Below are positions 25,470 through 32,318 of a DNA stretch of 35,656 nucleotides, piece by piece (position 1 is the first letter of the stretch; every line of letters begins with the position of its first letter). The translations under genes and the position numbers were made by a program. The notes below the pieces were generated by a model, which was not told the origin of the DNA, did not search any database, and saw only the letters and a list, made by a program, of their open reading frames with translations. The DNA is taken from the NCBI GenBank assembly GCA_959601025.1, contig CAUGOD010000029.1, positions 1-35,656 on the forward strand, given 5' to 3'. This stretch comes from an uncultured Oscillospiraceae bacterium (GTDB taxonomy: Bacteria; Bacillota; Clostridia; Oscillospirales; Acutalibacteraceae).

Positions 25470-25546
25470 GGTTCCTCCCGGCGGCTAGGAACCGCTGAAA
25501 GTTCCCGCTTCTGAAAAGGAGAAACGGAACGCGCCAGCGTCTCCTT
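25470..25546 (-). other. Two hairpins in the leader of the M23 gene
   Basis: In the gap 25433-25640, GGTTCCT/AGGAACC (25470-25493) and AAGGAGA/TCTCCTT (25516-25546) form stem-loops read before the M23 start. The second is followed on the minus strand by TTTTC, so it could act as an attenuator. No known riboswitch is recognised. Confidence 0.3.
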
Positions 25547-25640
25547 AACTTAATATGAGGGAAAAAGCGGCTGCATACCGGCGGGACAGGCCGCGCAGGA
25601 AAATTTTCGTGCAGGACGGGCGGGCGTCGCCAGCCTTGAT

Positions 25641-25684
25641 AATAAAACGCCCCGGCGTACGGAATCCTGTCCGACGCCGGGGCG
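25641..25684 (-). terminator. Terminator of the UMF1-type MFS gene
   Basis: CGCCCCGGCGT pairs perfectly with ACGCCGGGGCG (25648-25658 with 25674-25684). TTTTATT follows on the minus strand. It lies about 50 bp after the MFS stop. Confidence 0.85.
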
Positions 25685-25730
25685 CTTATTGCAATAATAC
25701 GGTAAAACGCGGAAACTCTCTGACGGGGGA

Positions 25731-27416
25731 TTATTCCGCTGCGGCGGATACGCGTTCCGCTGCGGCGCTTTCCTCCGCCGTTCGGATGGAGCGGCGGCCC
25801 ACTGTCAGGAGCAGCCCGCCGATCAGGAAGAGAAGCATCAGGCTGAGGATCCCGATGGACGCCCGCCCTGTGGCCATGTAGAAGGCGGAATACAGGAAGG
25901 GGCCGATCACGGCGGCGAATTTGCCGAAAATGTCGAAAAAGCCGAAGTACTCGTTGGAATGCTTCGCCGGGATCAGCCGCCCGAAATAGGAGCGGGAAAG
26001 GGCCTGAATCCCTCCCTGAACCGTGCCTACCAGCACCGCCATCAGCCAGAAGAGGAGGGAGGACAGGGCCAGCGCCTTCGTATATTCCGCCTGCTTTGCC
26101 GTGTCGGAGGCAAAGGCGAGCAGGGTGGGACGCAGCTCTTCCACCAGGGCGGCGGCCCTGACCCGCGCCTCGTTCGAGGTAAAGGCATAGTGCGGATTAG
26201 ACGCGTCCTGAATCCGGGTAAGCGCGTTCCCGATCACCCCGGAGGTCGTTCCATCCTCCTCCACCGTATAGAAGGCGGCGGAACGGTCAGCGGCGGAGAG
26301 GGCGTTTTTGCCATCCTCCCGCAGGTCGTCCAGCACCAGCTTTATTGCTTTGACATCGTCTTCCGCGCTGTATGTCCCGGAAGGAACGGCCTCATCCGCC
26401 GAGGGGATCAGACTCGCGTATTCCAGCTGGTACGGCTCCACGTTGACCCCCATAAAGAAGCCGACGCCGCAGATGCCGAAATACACCGCGATAGCGACGG
26501 TGATCATCCGGATCGCCCCGGCCCGTTCCGCCAGCCGGCTGAACAGGATGGAGCAGGGAACCGCCACCAGTTGGGTCACCAGCAGGGCGATAATCATCCC
26601 GGTGGAGCCCAGGCCCAGCGTCGCGCCGTAGTTGGTGGCAAGGGAAATTACCGTGCCCACGCCGTCGATATAGAAAAAATAGGCGACCATGAACAGCAGC
26701 AGCCCGCGGTTTTTTCCGATTTTCCGCATGGTGCCCCACAGGTTGCGGAGCGCGCCTCGCGCCAGCTGAAGGGGCGGCGTTTCCACCCCGTGAACCTGAT
26801 GGACGTTTCTCAGAAAGGGAAGGGAGAAAAGCGCCCACCATACGCAGGTAATGAGGATGGACGCCTTGACCGCCATGACGCTGAAGCCGGTGAGCAGCAG
26901 GAGCGCAATGGAGATCACGAAAGGAATGGTGCTCCCGCCGAGATAGCCCATGGCATAACCCCAGGCGGAAACCTTATCCATCCGGTCTCCATCGGTTACG
27001 TCGGTTAAAAAGGAATCGTAAAATACATTGGCTCCGGAGAAGCCGATGTGGGAAAGCACATAGCCGAGCAGCATCCATTTCCAGTCCGCCACAAAGGCGG
27101 TCAGCGCAGTGAAGGCCACGCCAAGCAGGAGGAAAAAGGTGAAAAACCGTTTTTTCATTCCATGAGAATCTCCGATCGAGCCGAGCAGAGGCGCGAGGAC
27201 CGCGACCACGAGGGAGGCGGCGGATACGCCGATGCCCCACCACTTGTCCCCGGCGTCGCCGGCGACCCCGGCGTAATAAATCGGGAAAATAGCGGCCATC
27301 ATATTGGTGGCGTATACCGAGTTAGCCCAGTCATACAAGATCCAGCTTTTCTCCGTTTTGGTAAAACGGGCGGTTTGGGAACGCGGGAAGGACGGCTTCC
27401 GTTGCTTTTGATCCAT
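25731..27416 (-). CDS. MFS transporter, UMF1/Atg22-like family, with a large insert
   Basis: This 561-residue transporter has the UMF1 signature KSWILYDWANSVYATN near its N-terminus and GSIGDSHGMKKRFF after helix 2. About twelve membrane helices are expected. Between the helix ending near FFMGVNVEP and the one starting ALALSSLLFW lies a hydrophilic insert of about 130 residues. It is rich in Ala, Asp and Glu, and it explains why this protein is longer than the roughly 430 residues usual in bacteria. The start at 27416 is where homology begins and has GGGAAAG upstream; a longer frame to 27560 is rejected. Relatives export amino acids from vacuoles in yeast. The bacterial substrate is unknown. 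Confidence 0.88.
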   Translation of the reverse strand: MDQKQRKPSFPRSQTARFTKTEKSWILYDWANSVYATNMMAAIFPIYYAGVAGDAGDKWWGIGVSAASLVVAVLAPLLGSIGDSHGMKKRFFTFFLLLGVAFTALTAFVADWKWMLLGYVLSHIGFSGANVFYDSFLTDVTDGDRMDKVSAWGYAMGYLGGSTIPFVISIALLLLTGFSVMAVKASILITCVWWALFSLPFLRNVHQVHGVETPPLQLARGALRNLWGTMRKIGKNRGLLLFMVAYFFYIDGVGTVISLATNYGATLGLGSTGMIIALLVTQLVAVPCSILFSRLAERAGAIRMITVAIAVYFGICGVGFFMGVNVEPYQLEYASLIPSADEAVPSGTYSAEDDVKAIKLVLDDLREDGKNALSAADRSAAFYTVEEDGTTSGVIGNALTRIQDASNPHYAFTSNEARVRAAALVEELRPTLLAFASDTAKQAEYTKALALSSLLFWLMAVLVGTVQGGIQALSRSYFGRLIPAKHSNEYFGFFDIFGKFAAVIGPFLYSAFYMATGRASIGILSLMLLFLIGGLLLTVGRRSIRTAEESAAAERVSAAAE

Positions 27417-27667
27417 GCGGCTTTCCCTGCCTCTCCTGTTATTGCAGAATTCTGCGTCGAGCTTTTTTATAGTTTCCCATTTTTTCCGCGTCATGTCAAT
27501 TAAAAGAATGTAAAATCCCGCCGTGAGAAATTTCCGGCGCACCGCGGCGAAAAGCGGCATATGCTAAAGCGGGACGTGTAAAGGGACAGATTCTCCTCCT
27601 TTCATAAAGAGAGCGGAAAAGGCCGGCACGCGTCCCGCGCTTAACGTGCAAGGGGGGGCAGAAGGTT

Positions 27668-28444
27668 ATGAGAGAAAGTGGGCCGATCGGAACGGTCCGG
27701 CGCTCCCGAATCCCGGGAGCGCCGCTCTTCCGAACCCGGGGGAAGCAGCGGACGAAAACCGCGTTTTCATCCATGTTGGCTGCGCTGATGGTGAGTACGG
27801 CGCCGATTCTGAATGTCGGTGAAATCACGATCAGTCCGGTCAGCCAGCACGTGACGACAGATGCCGTCGAGTTTACCGGAACCCACCCGCGTTTTACCGG
27901 CATCGGCGACGCGGCCGCCGGAAAGCGGCTGAATGCGCGGATGGCCGAATGGGAGAAGGAGGCGCTTGCACGGGCGAAAGCCGCCGCGGTGACCATGCGG
28001 ACCGACGACCGGTCGGAGCAACGGAAAGCCGAGGGTGTGTTTTCGTATGAAGTCAAGCGAAACGGCGGCGGAATCGCCAGCCTGCTGTTCAGCGATTATC
28101 TGTACGCCGGTGGAGCGAATGGGCTGGATACCAAAACCGGCCTGACGTTCTTTACCGTCAGCGGAGAAACGTTGACCCTGCCCGCGCTGTTTTCCAACAG
28201 CGAAAACGGAATGCGTCGGGTTAACAGCGAGGTGAACCGCCTGCTGGAGGAACGGGGGCTTACGTCCCAGCTCCTTGTCGCCGATCCCTGCGTGGAGTCC
28301 GGACAGCCGTTTTATCTCACCGATACTTGCCTCGTGATTGTGGTGCGGGAGCTTACGTGGTTCCCGCATTCGATGGGTACGGTGGAACTGGAAATCCCGC
28401 TGTCGCAGCTGCAGGACTGCCTGCGGACCGAGCTCCAGCCGTAA
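27668..28444 (+). CDS. DUF3298/RsiV-like secreted or membrane-anchored protein
   Basis: This 258-residue protein has a basic N-terminus and a hydrophobic segment (about 35-48), consistent with a signal or anchor. The remainder matches the DUF4163/DUF3298 pattern of RsiV: DYLYAGGANGLDTKTGLTF, LTLPALFSNSENG, and a terminal YLTDTCLVIVVRELTWFPHSMGTVELEIPL. RsiV is an anti-sigma factor that binds lysozyme. No sigma-factor gene is adjacent and the N-terminal anti-sigma region is short, so a stand-alone secreted sensor is more likely. Two terminators follow in tandem. The region 27417-27667 upstream has no confident promoter. Confidence 0.7.
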   Translation: MRESGPIGTVRRSRIPGAPLFRTRGKQRTKTAFSSMLAALMVSTAPILNVGEITISPVSQHVTTDAVEFTGTHPRFTGIGDAAAGKRLNARMAEWEKEALARAKAAAVTMRTDDRSEQRKAEGVFSYEVKRNGGGIASLLFSDYLYAGGANGLDTKTGLTFFTVSGETLTLPALFSNSENGMRRVNSEVNRLLEERGLTSQLLVADPCVESGQPFYLTDTCLVIVVRELTWFPHSMGTVELEIPLSQLQDCLRTELQP

Positions 28445-28447
28445 CCA

Positions 28448-28486
28448 AAAGCGCACTGCCGGACGATTCGTCCGGCAGTGCGCTTT
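28448..28486 (+). terminator. Strong terminator after the RsiV-like gene
   Basis: A perfect 17-bp stem (28448-28464 with 28470-28486), a 5-nt loop and a GCTTT tail directly follow the stop. Confidence 0.92.
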
Positions 28487-28500
28487 GCTTTATATTATTG

Positions 28501-28537
28501 ACCGCGCAGGGAGTGTACCCCTGGGCGGTTATTTTTT
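28501..28537 (+). terminator. Second, tandem terminator
   Basis: ACCGCGCAGGG pairs with CCCTGGGCGGT (28501-28511 with 28519-28529, one mismatch). The tail is TATTTTTTATT. Together with the preceding one it isolates the next transcription unit. Confidence 0.88.
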
Positions 28538-28753
28538 ATTCGTTTAACCGGTTTTAACCAGTCCATCCCATGAAAGATGGCACTTGCGGAGAGGGCTTCC
28601 TTTTACGTGGGGCAATCTTGGCTTTTTCCTGACTAACACGGTGAAGCCGTTTCACTATAAAAGAATTCGATGACGAATTTTGAAGGGCGTCTGCTCGTAA
28701 TGACAAACGGGATAATCAATTTTACTATATTGGATAAAATTCACTTATTAGAG
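28538..28753. other. AT-richer gap without a supported gene
   Basis: Only frames of about 20-26 codons occur here, for example near 28571-28633, and none has a ribosome site. The composition is more AT-rich than neighbouring genes, as often seen at junctions of acquired DNA. I see no repeat or att site. Confidence 0.5.
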
Positions 28754-28782
28754 TTTACTTTTACAAACATATGTTCTATAAT
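28754..28782 (+). promoter_or_regulatory. Promoter of the lysis cassette
   Basis: TTTACT (28754-28759), a 17-bp spacer and a perfect TATAAT (28777-28782) form a strong sigma-A promoter about 150 bp upstream of the first small ORF. The spacer contains a LexA-like operator. Confidence 0.75.
28764..28777 (+). promoter_or_regulatory. LexA (SOS) box candidate between -35 and -10
   Basis: CAAACATATGTTCT matches 12 of 14 bases of the Gram-positive LexA operator form CGAACATATGTTCG. The central 10 bases AACATATGTT are a perfect palindrome. Its position between the promoter hexamers is ideal for repression that is lifted by DNA damage. The match is seen directly; LexA binding is an inference. Confidence 0.65.
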
Positions 28783-28928
28783 AGACGACGAGGGAAAAAG
28801 AGAAAGAAGGGGGCATGATGCTTCCCATCCCCATTTTTCATAGCAATAACTGAAAAAATTGGTTTGGTACATAAGCCGCAGAAAAACCAGGGTATGGACG
28901 CTCGGAACAACAAGGAATGGAGATTTTT

Positions 28929-29210
28929 ATGAAAAAGACGTATGATCAACGCACAGGACATGAAAAGAGAAAAAGTGAAGGAGGCCTATCTACGAAACGA
29001 TGTCCGGTTCTTCACTGCGCGTGGTCCAACAGCCGCGACGGGCATTGCCTCTGGCCGGGGGCGTGGTGTCCGCGCCGATGGGAAAAGGTAGAAGCCGAAT
29101 GGACGAACATTGCCAAAAAAGTGCGCGCGAAGGGAGGAAAATGCGAGGATGACCAACGACGAAAAAAGAGCGGTGCTGCTGGAATACCGGCGACTGGAGG
29201 CAAGAATTGA
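28929..29210 (+). CDS. Small Cys-rich ORF, first in the lysis cassette
   Basis: An ATG with GGAG 6 nt upstream starts a 93-residue basic protein (MKKTYDQRTGHEKRKSEGG...). A CPVLHC ... GHCLWPGAWCP stretch gives Cys spacings C-x4-C-x9-C-x6-C, which could bind a metal. Phage genomes of Clostridia often carry small Cys-rich proteins at such places, but I do not recognise a family. It overlaps the DUF1492 gene by 62 bp in another frame, which argues some caution. A shorter frame also starts nearby without a good ribosome site. Confidence 0.4.
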   Translation: MKKTYDQRTGHEKRKSEGGLSTKRCPVLHCAWSNSRDGHCLWPGAWCPRRWEKVEAEWTNIAKKVRAKGGKCEDDQRRKKSGAAGIPATGGKN

Positions 29211-29589
29211 CCGGGCGCTTGCCGAACGGAGACGCTGGCAGGAACGGGAGGCATGGGTGAATCCGGTTTGCACGGACATACCGGCCATACCGGCGAACGG
29301 CAGGAGAACCGATATGCATCGAAACGCCGCGAAGCGCATTACCGAAATTGAAAACGAAATTAATCGGGATATCCGTTGGATGACGATGCTCCGCCAGTCG
29401 GTCGAGCAGAGTATCCAGACAGTGCCGAACGAGCAGCTGCGGGATATCCTCCGTCGGAGGTATATCGACGGAGATCGGATGGAGAAGATCGCGGAGGACC
29501 TTTCGCTGGACTGCCGCTGGGTGCGCCGCTTACATGCCCGGGCGCTCGCAAATTTGACCCTCGTAAGCCCTCCCCGTCCTGCGGTATAG
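29149..29589 (+). CDS. DUF1492-type phage transcription regulator (sigma region 4-like)
   Basis: This 146-residue protein is helical at first (LLEYRRLEARIDRALAERR). The segment RITEIENEINRDIRWMTMLRQSVEQSI follows, then LRDILRRRYIDGDRMEKIAEDLSLDCRWVRRLHARAL (about 98-133). That last part is a helix-turn-helix of the kind in sigma-70 region 4 and matches the DUF1492/ArpU-like phage pattern. Such proteins activate late phage genes. The start at 29149 excludes an earlier in-frame ATG 13 codons upstream; GGGAGG lies about 11 nt before it. It sits directly upstream of the endolysin, so it may control lysis. Confidence 0.8.
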   Translation: MTNDEKRAVLLEYRRLEARIDRALAERRRWQEREAWVNPVCTDIPAIPANGRRTDMHRNAAKRITEIENEINRDIRWMTMLRQSVEQSIQTVPNEQLRDILRRRYIDGDRMEKIAEDLSLDCRWVRRLHARALANLTLVSPPRPAV

Positions 29590-29606
29590 TGTCATAGGGG
29601 AAAGAG

Positions 29607-29671
29607 GGCGATATACCGCCCGGCGGTATATCGCCGAAAGTCACGCCCCCGGATACCCCGGACGGCGTGAC
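29607..29671 (+). promoter_or_regulatory. Paired hairpins in the endolysin leader
   Basis: Stem 1: GGCGATATACCGC/GCGGTATATCGCC (29607-29635), 13 perfect base pairs with a 3-nt loop. Stem 2: GTCACGCC/GGCGTGAC (29640-29671) enclosing a smaller CCGG pairing. Neither has a T-run. They occupy the gap between the DUF1492 and endolysin genes and may stabilise or gate the lysis mRNA. Confidence 0.55.
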
Positions 29672-29706
29672 CTATTCCAAATAAAGAATAAGGAGGAGAA
29701 AAAACG

Positions 29707-30852
29707 ATGGAAAGAAAACAGGGAATCGACGTATCGGCGCATCAGGGGAAAATCGACTGGGAGGCGGCGAAGACGGACGGGGTGGAATTCGCCATCCTGC
29801 GGTGCGGATTCGGCAACGACGAGCCGACGCAGGACGACGCGCAGTTTGAACGCAATGCGTCAGAATGCGACCGGCTGGGAATCCCGTGGGGTGCGTATCT
29901 GTACTCCTACGCGCTGACGCTGGAGGAGGCGGAAAGCGAACTGCGGCATATCCTGCGGCTGCTGAAGGGAAAGCGTCCGCTGTATCCGGTGTACCTGGAC
30001 ATGGAGGACGCGGACGGCTACAAGGCGAAGTACGGCGGGGTGGACAACGCGATGTGCGCCGCGGTCTGCGCCCATGTGTGCGCGGGGCTGGAGGCGGCGG
30101 GCTACTACGCCGGCATCTACGCCAGCAAGGATTGGCTCACGAACCGGCTGAACGACCCGTCCCTCGACCGGTATGACAAATGGCTGGCGCAGTGGTATGA
30201 CCGGCCGACCTATGAGGGGCAGTTCGGGTTGTGGCAGTACGCCAGCGACGGGGTGGTAAAGGGGATCAGCGGCCGGGTGGACCGGAACCAGACGACGGGA
30301 TACCGGGACTATCCGGCGGCCATCCGGGAAGCGGGGCTGAACGGCTGGGACAAGCCCGCTCCAGCGCCGGAACCCGCTCCGGAGCCTGTGCCCGGCGCGG
30401 CGATCAAAGCCGGAGACGCGGTGCGGTACGCGGGACGGCTGTACGGGGACAGCTACGGCGGGAACCCCGGTAAGACGGTGGACGGGACGTTCCCGGTGGA
30501 CCGGGTGATCGAGGGCCGGGCGTATGGAGTGCATACCGCCTCGGGCTGGCTGGAGGCGGCGAAGTGCCGGAAGGCCTCGCCAACGCCGGCCGCACCTGCG
30601 GCGGGCGCGCCTTCCGAGCCGGCCCGGCCGGCGGAACCGGCTAAGCCCGTCCTCCGGGACGAGCCGATCCTCCGGATCGGAGCCAAGGTGAGGTACAGTG
30701 GCCGGGTGTATGCGACGGCAACTGGAAGCGGCGCGGGCGCGTCGGTGTCCGGCACGTACGAGGTCACGCGGTATCTGCCGGAGCGGCCCTACGGCGTACA
30801 TATCGGCGGGCTGGGATGGGTCAAGCCCGGGGACTGTGAGGTGATCGGGTGA
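29707..30852 (+). CDS. GH25 family endolysin (lysozyme) with two C-terminal wall-binding repeats
   Basis: This 381-residue phage-type muramidase cleaves MurNAc-GlcNAc bonds in peptidoglycan. The GH25 domain spans about residues 4-205. It has GIDVSAHQG (D8), the catalytic pair D98 and E100 in YLDMED, and FGLWQYAS. A Pro/Ala linker and two related domains (233-287 and 322-378) follow. Both share the pattern VRY-GR-Y ... YGVH ... GW ... C, resembling SH3-like binding modules. There is no signal peptide, so release needs the holin. AAGGAGGAG precedes the ATG. The GTG start of the next gene overlaps its stop by 4 bp. Confidence 0.93.
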   Translation: MERKQGIDVSAHQGKIDWEAAKTDGVEFAILRCGFGNDEPTQDDAQFERNASECDRLGIPWGAYLYSYALTLEEAESELRHILRLLKGKRPLYPVYLDMEDADGYKAKYGGVDNAMCAAVCAHVCAGLEAAGYYAGIYASKDWLTNRLNDPSLDRYDKWLAQWYDRPTYEGQFGLWQYASDGVVKGISGRVDRNQTTGYRDYPAAIREAGLNGWDKPAPAPEPAPEPVPGAAIKAGDAVRYAGRLYGDSYGGNPGKTVDGTFPVDRVIEGRAYGVHTASGWLEAAKCRKASPTPAAPAAGAPSEPARPAEPAKPVLRDEPILRIGAKVRYSGRVYATATGSGAGASVSGTYEVTRYLPERPYGVHIGGLGWVKPGDCEVIG

Positions 30853-31085
30853 ACACGGATATCATCGTCGCGCTGCTGGCGCTGGCGGGGACGCTGATCG
30901 GCAGCGGGGGCGGTGTGCTGGTGTCGTCCAAGCTGACCAATTACCGTCTCCAGCAGCTGGAAAAGCGGGTGGCGGAGCACAACAACTATGCCCGCCGGAT
31001 GCCGGTGGTGGAGGAGCAGATCAAGGTGATTAACCACCGGGTAGAGGATTTGGAACGGCACGAGGAAAGGAGCAAAAACGGATGA
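30849..31085 (+). CDS. Small XhlA-like membrane protein with coiled coil
   Basis: This 78-residue protein begins at a GTG that overlaps the endolysin stop (GTGA). One membrane segment (about 5-26, Gly-rich near its end) is followed by a charged helix predicted to form a coiled coil (about 30-75; KRVAEHNNYARRMPVVEEQI). This layout is found in phage haemolysin XhlA-like or DUF7365 proteins next to holins. It probably helps membrane permeabilisation. The next start overlaps its stop by 4 bp. Confidence 0.75.
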   Translation: MNTDIIVALLALAGTLIGSGGGVLVSSKLTNYRLQQLEKRVAEHNNYARRMPVVEEQIKVINHRVEDLERHEERSKNG

Positions 31086-31390
31086 ACATGGTGGTATTAG
31101 TATTGATGATGGCGGTGACGGTGGAGGCACTGGTAGAATACGGCAAATCCATTGGGAAAGCGGTCATCGCCGGAGAAGCCAAAACGGCGATAACGCAGCT
31201 CGCAGCAATGCTTATTTCGGTGCTGCTCTGTTTTGCGGTGGGGGCGGATTTCTACGCCGCCCTCGGGGTGGAGTTCGCCTTCCCCTGGATCGGCACGCTG
31301 CTGACCGGGGTGTTTGCCAGCAGAGGGGCCAATTTCGTGAGCGATCTCATCGGCCGGTTACAGGGCGCGGGAACAGGGGAAGGCGAATAG
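31082..31390 (+). CDS. Holin-like membrane protein
   Basis: This 102-residue protein has about three hydrophobic segments (about 3-20, 36-58, 67-88) and a charged, glycine-rich C-terminus (RLQGAGTGEGE), the classic phage holin shape. Its ATG overlaps the previous stop (ATGA). The three lysis genes thus overlap in a row and are surely co-translated. I do not recognise a more exact holin family. A terminator follows. Confidence 0.75.
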   Translation: MNMVVLVLMMAVTVEALVEYGKSIGKAVIAGEAKTAITQLAAMLISVLLCFAVGADFYAALGVEFAFPWIGTLLTGVFASRGANFVSDLIGRLQGAGTGEGE

Positions 31391-31409
31391 GCGAATAGGA
31401 TAGAAAATG

Positions 31410-31445
31410 AGCCGGGCGGGGAGTAACGAAACTCCTCGCCCGGCT
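31410..31445 (+). terminator. Terminator of the lysis cassette
   Basis: A 15-bp stem with one G-T pair (31410-31424 with 31431-31445), a 6-nt loop and a TTCCTTT tail lie 20 bp after the holin stop. Confidence 0.85.
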
Positions 31446-31547
31446 TTCCTTTGCTCAAACTATCTGCGCTAAGTGTACATTGTACGATTGAACTGCGTCA
31501 ATTCGCCGTTTATATAAACAACGTGAAAGGTCTACACGGGAACTGTT

Positions 31548-31575
31548 AACCGCAAAAATATTTTTGCTGTCGGTT
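31548..31575. promoter_or_regulatory. Palindrome in the gap before the divergent regulators
   Basis: GCAAAAAT/ATTTTTGC (31552-31567) is a perfect 16-bp palindrome, flanked by AACCG/CGGTT. It lies in the gene-free gap 31391-31643. It might be an operator or a terminator remnant. Confidence 0.35.
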
Positions 31576-31590
31576 CCCTTTAATAAGCAG

Positions 31591-31614
31591 AAAACCGGAC
31601 GGATATGTCGTCCG
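31591..31614 (-). terminator. Weak terminator of the HTH-DUF6514 gene
   Basis: CGGACG/CGTCCG (31596-31601 with 31609-31614) is followed on the minus strand by GGTTTTC, about 30 bp after the stop at 31644. The stem is only 6 bp. Confidence 0.4.
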
Positions 31615-31643
31615 CTGCGCTGGCTCTCATTGGGCTTTTTTCA

Positions 31644-32108
31644 TTAATAACAGCCGATCTGATCGAGGATTAGCTCTTTAAAGTGAACAATCGACACCCC
31701 CTTTTCATTGAATTGCTGTTTCATTTGAAATATTTCACCCGGGATCAGCGTTATGTCATGAATTGTCTCGATCACTACATAGTTGTCGTACGCTTCCTGC
31801 AGCACCTGAAGACCATATGTAAAGCATTCTTTATCGTCTATAACAACCGTTGTACAAATAATCTGGTAAACAATCCTTTTTCTATAGGCATCGTTTCGTT
31901 TTCGATCGATCTTCAATAGAGTCTCTCGGAATTTTGTTTTCCATTTCTCCAGAGTCTTTTGGGAAAAGCGATCGCCGCGTAAAATGTCGGTTAAGTTTTG
32001 GGGGGTGGTATTCACGAGTTCTGCAAACTGGAGTTTCGAAATGTTTCTGCTTTCGAGCTCGGTGGACAACCAGATGCCGGTTGGATTCAATGGGCGAATT
32101 TTTCTCAT
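31644..32108 (-). CDS. HTH regulator with C-terminal DUF6514-like domain
   Basis: This 154-residue protein has an N-terminal helix-turn-helix (about 22-50: SKLQFAELVNTTPQNLTDIL). The C-terminal part (about 88-152) reads VVIDDKECFTYGLQVLQEA ... VSIVHFKELILDQIG and resembles DUF6514 proteins of Clostridia. GGAATAAGGAG precedes the ATG. Codon use is AT-richer than neighbours, suggesting acquired DNA. It diverges from an XRE regulator across a 24-bp palindrome, likely an operator for one or both. Its target may be the nearby lysis cassette, but that is speculation. Confidence 0.65.
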   Translation of the reverse strand: MRKIRPLNPTGIWLSTELESRNISKLQFAELVNTTPQNLTDILRGDRFSQKTLEKWKTKFRETLLKIDRKRNDAYRKRIVYQIICTTVVIDDKECFTYGLQVLQEAYDNYVVIETIHDITLIPGEIFQMKQQFNEKGVSIVHFKELILDQIGCY

Positions 32109-32149
32109 AATAAAGCTCCTTATTCCAATACTGAAACAATGCCCCCAAA

Positions 32150-32177
32150 ATTTTAAAACCTACTTCCATAACATAAA
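32150..32177 (-). promoter_or_regulatory. Possible promoter of the HTH-DUF6514 gene
   Basis: On the minus strand TTTATG (32172-32177) is 16 bp from TAAAAT (32150-32155). The -35 is weak, but it falls inside the 24-bp palindrome, as expected for autoregulation. Confidence 0.35.
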
Positions 32178-32190
32178 TTTTTATGTTATG
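32167..32190. promoter_or_regulatory. Perfect 24-bp palindromic operator between divergent regulators
   Basis: The arms CATAACATAAA and TTTATGTTATG (11 bp each) are separated by TT. The site lies in the 210-bp gap between the two divergent HTH genes, which is the usual place for a dimeric regulator to bind. Confidence 0.7.
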
Positions 32191-32318
32191 ATAACTGCCA
32201 GAACTTTTGGAAACATATTCCGTAAAACAAGAATAGAAAACACCCGGCGATTCGTCAAACGTAGTTATGTATCGACGCGTTTATTAATGATAAAATTGAT
32301 TCCACAGGTGATAGAATT

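Noticed and set aside
28571..28633. Short frames of about 20 codons after the tandem terminators
   Set aside because: No ribosome site or promoter in front. They could equally be chance frames or remnants.
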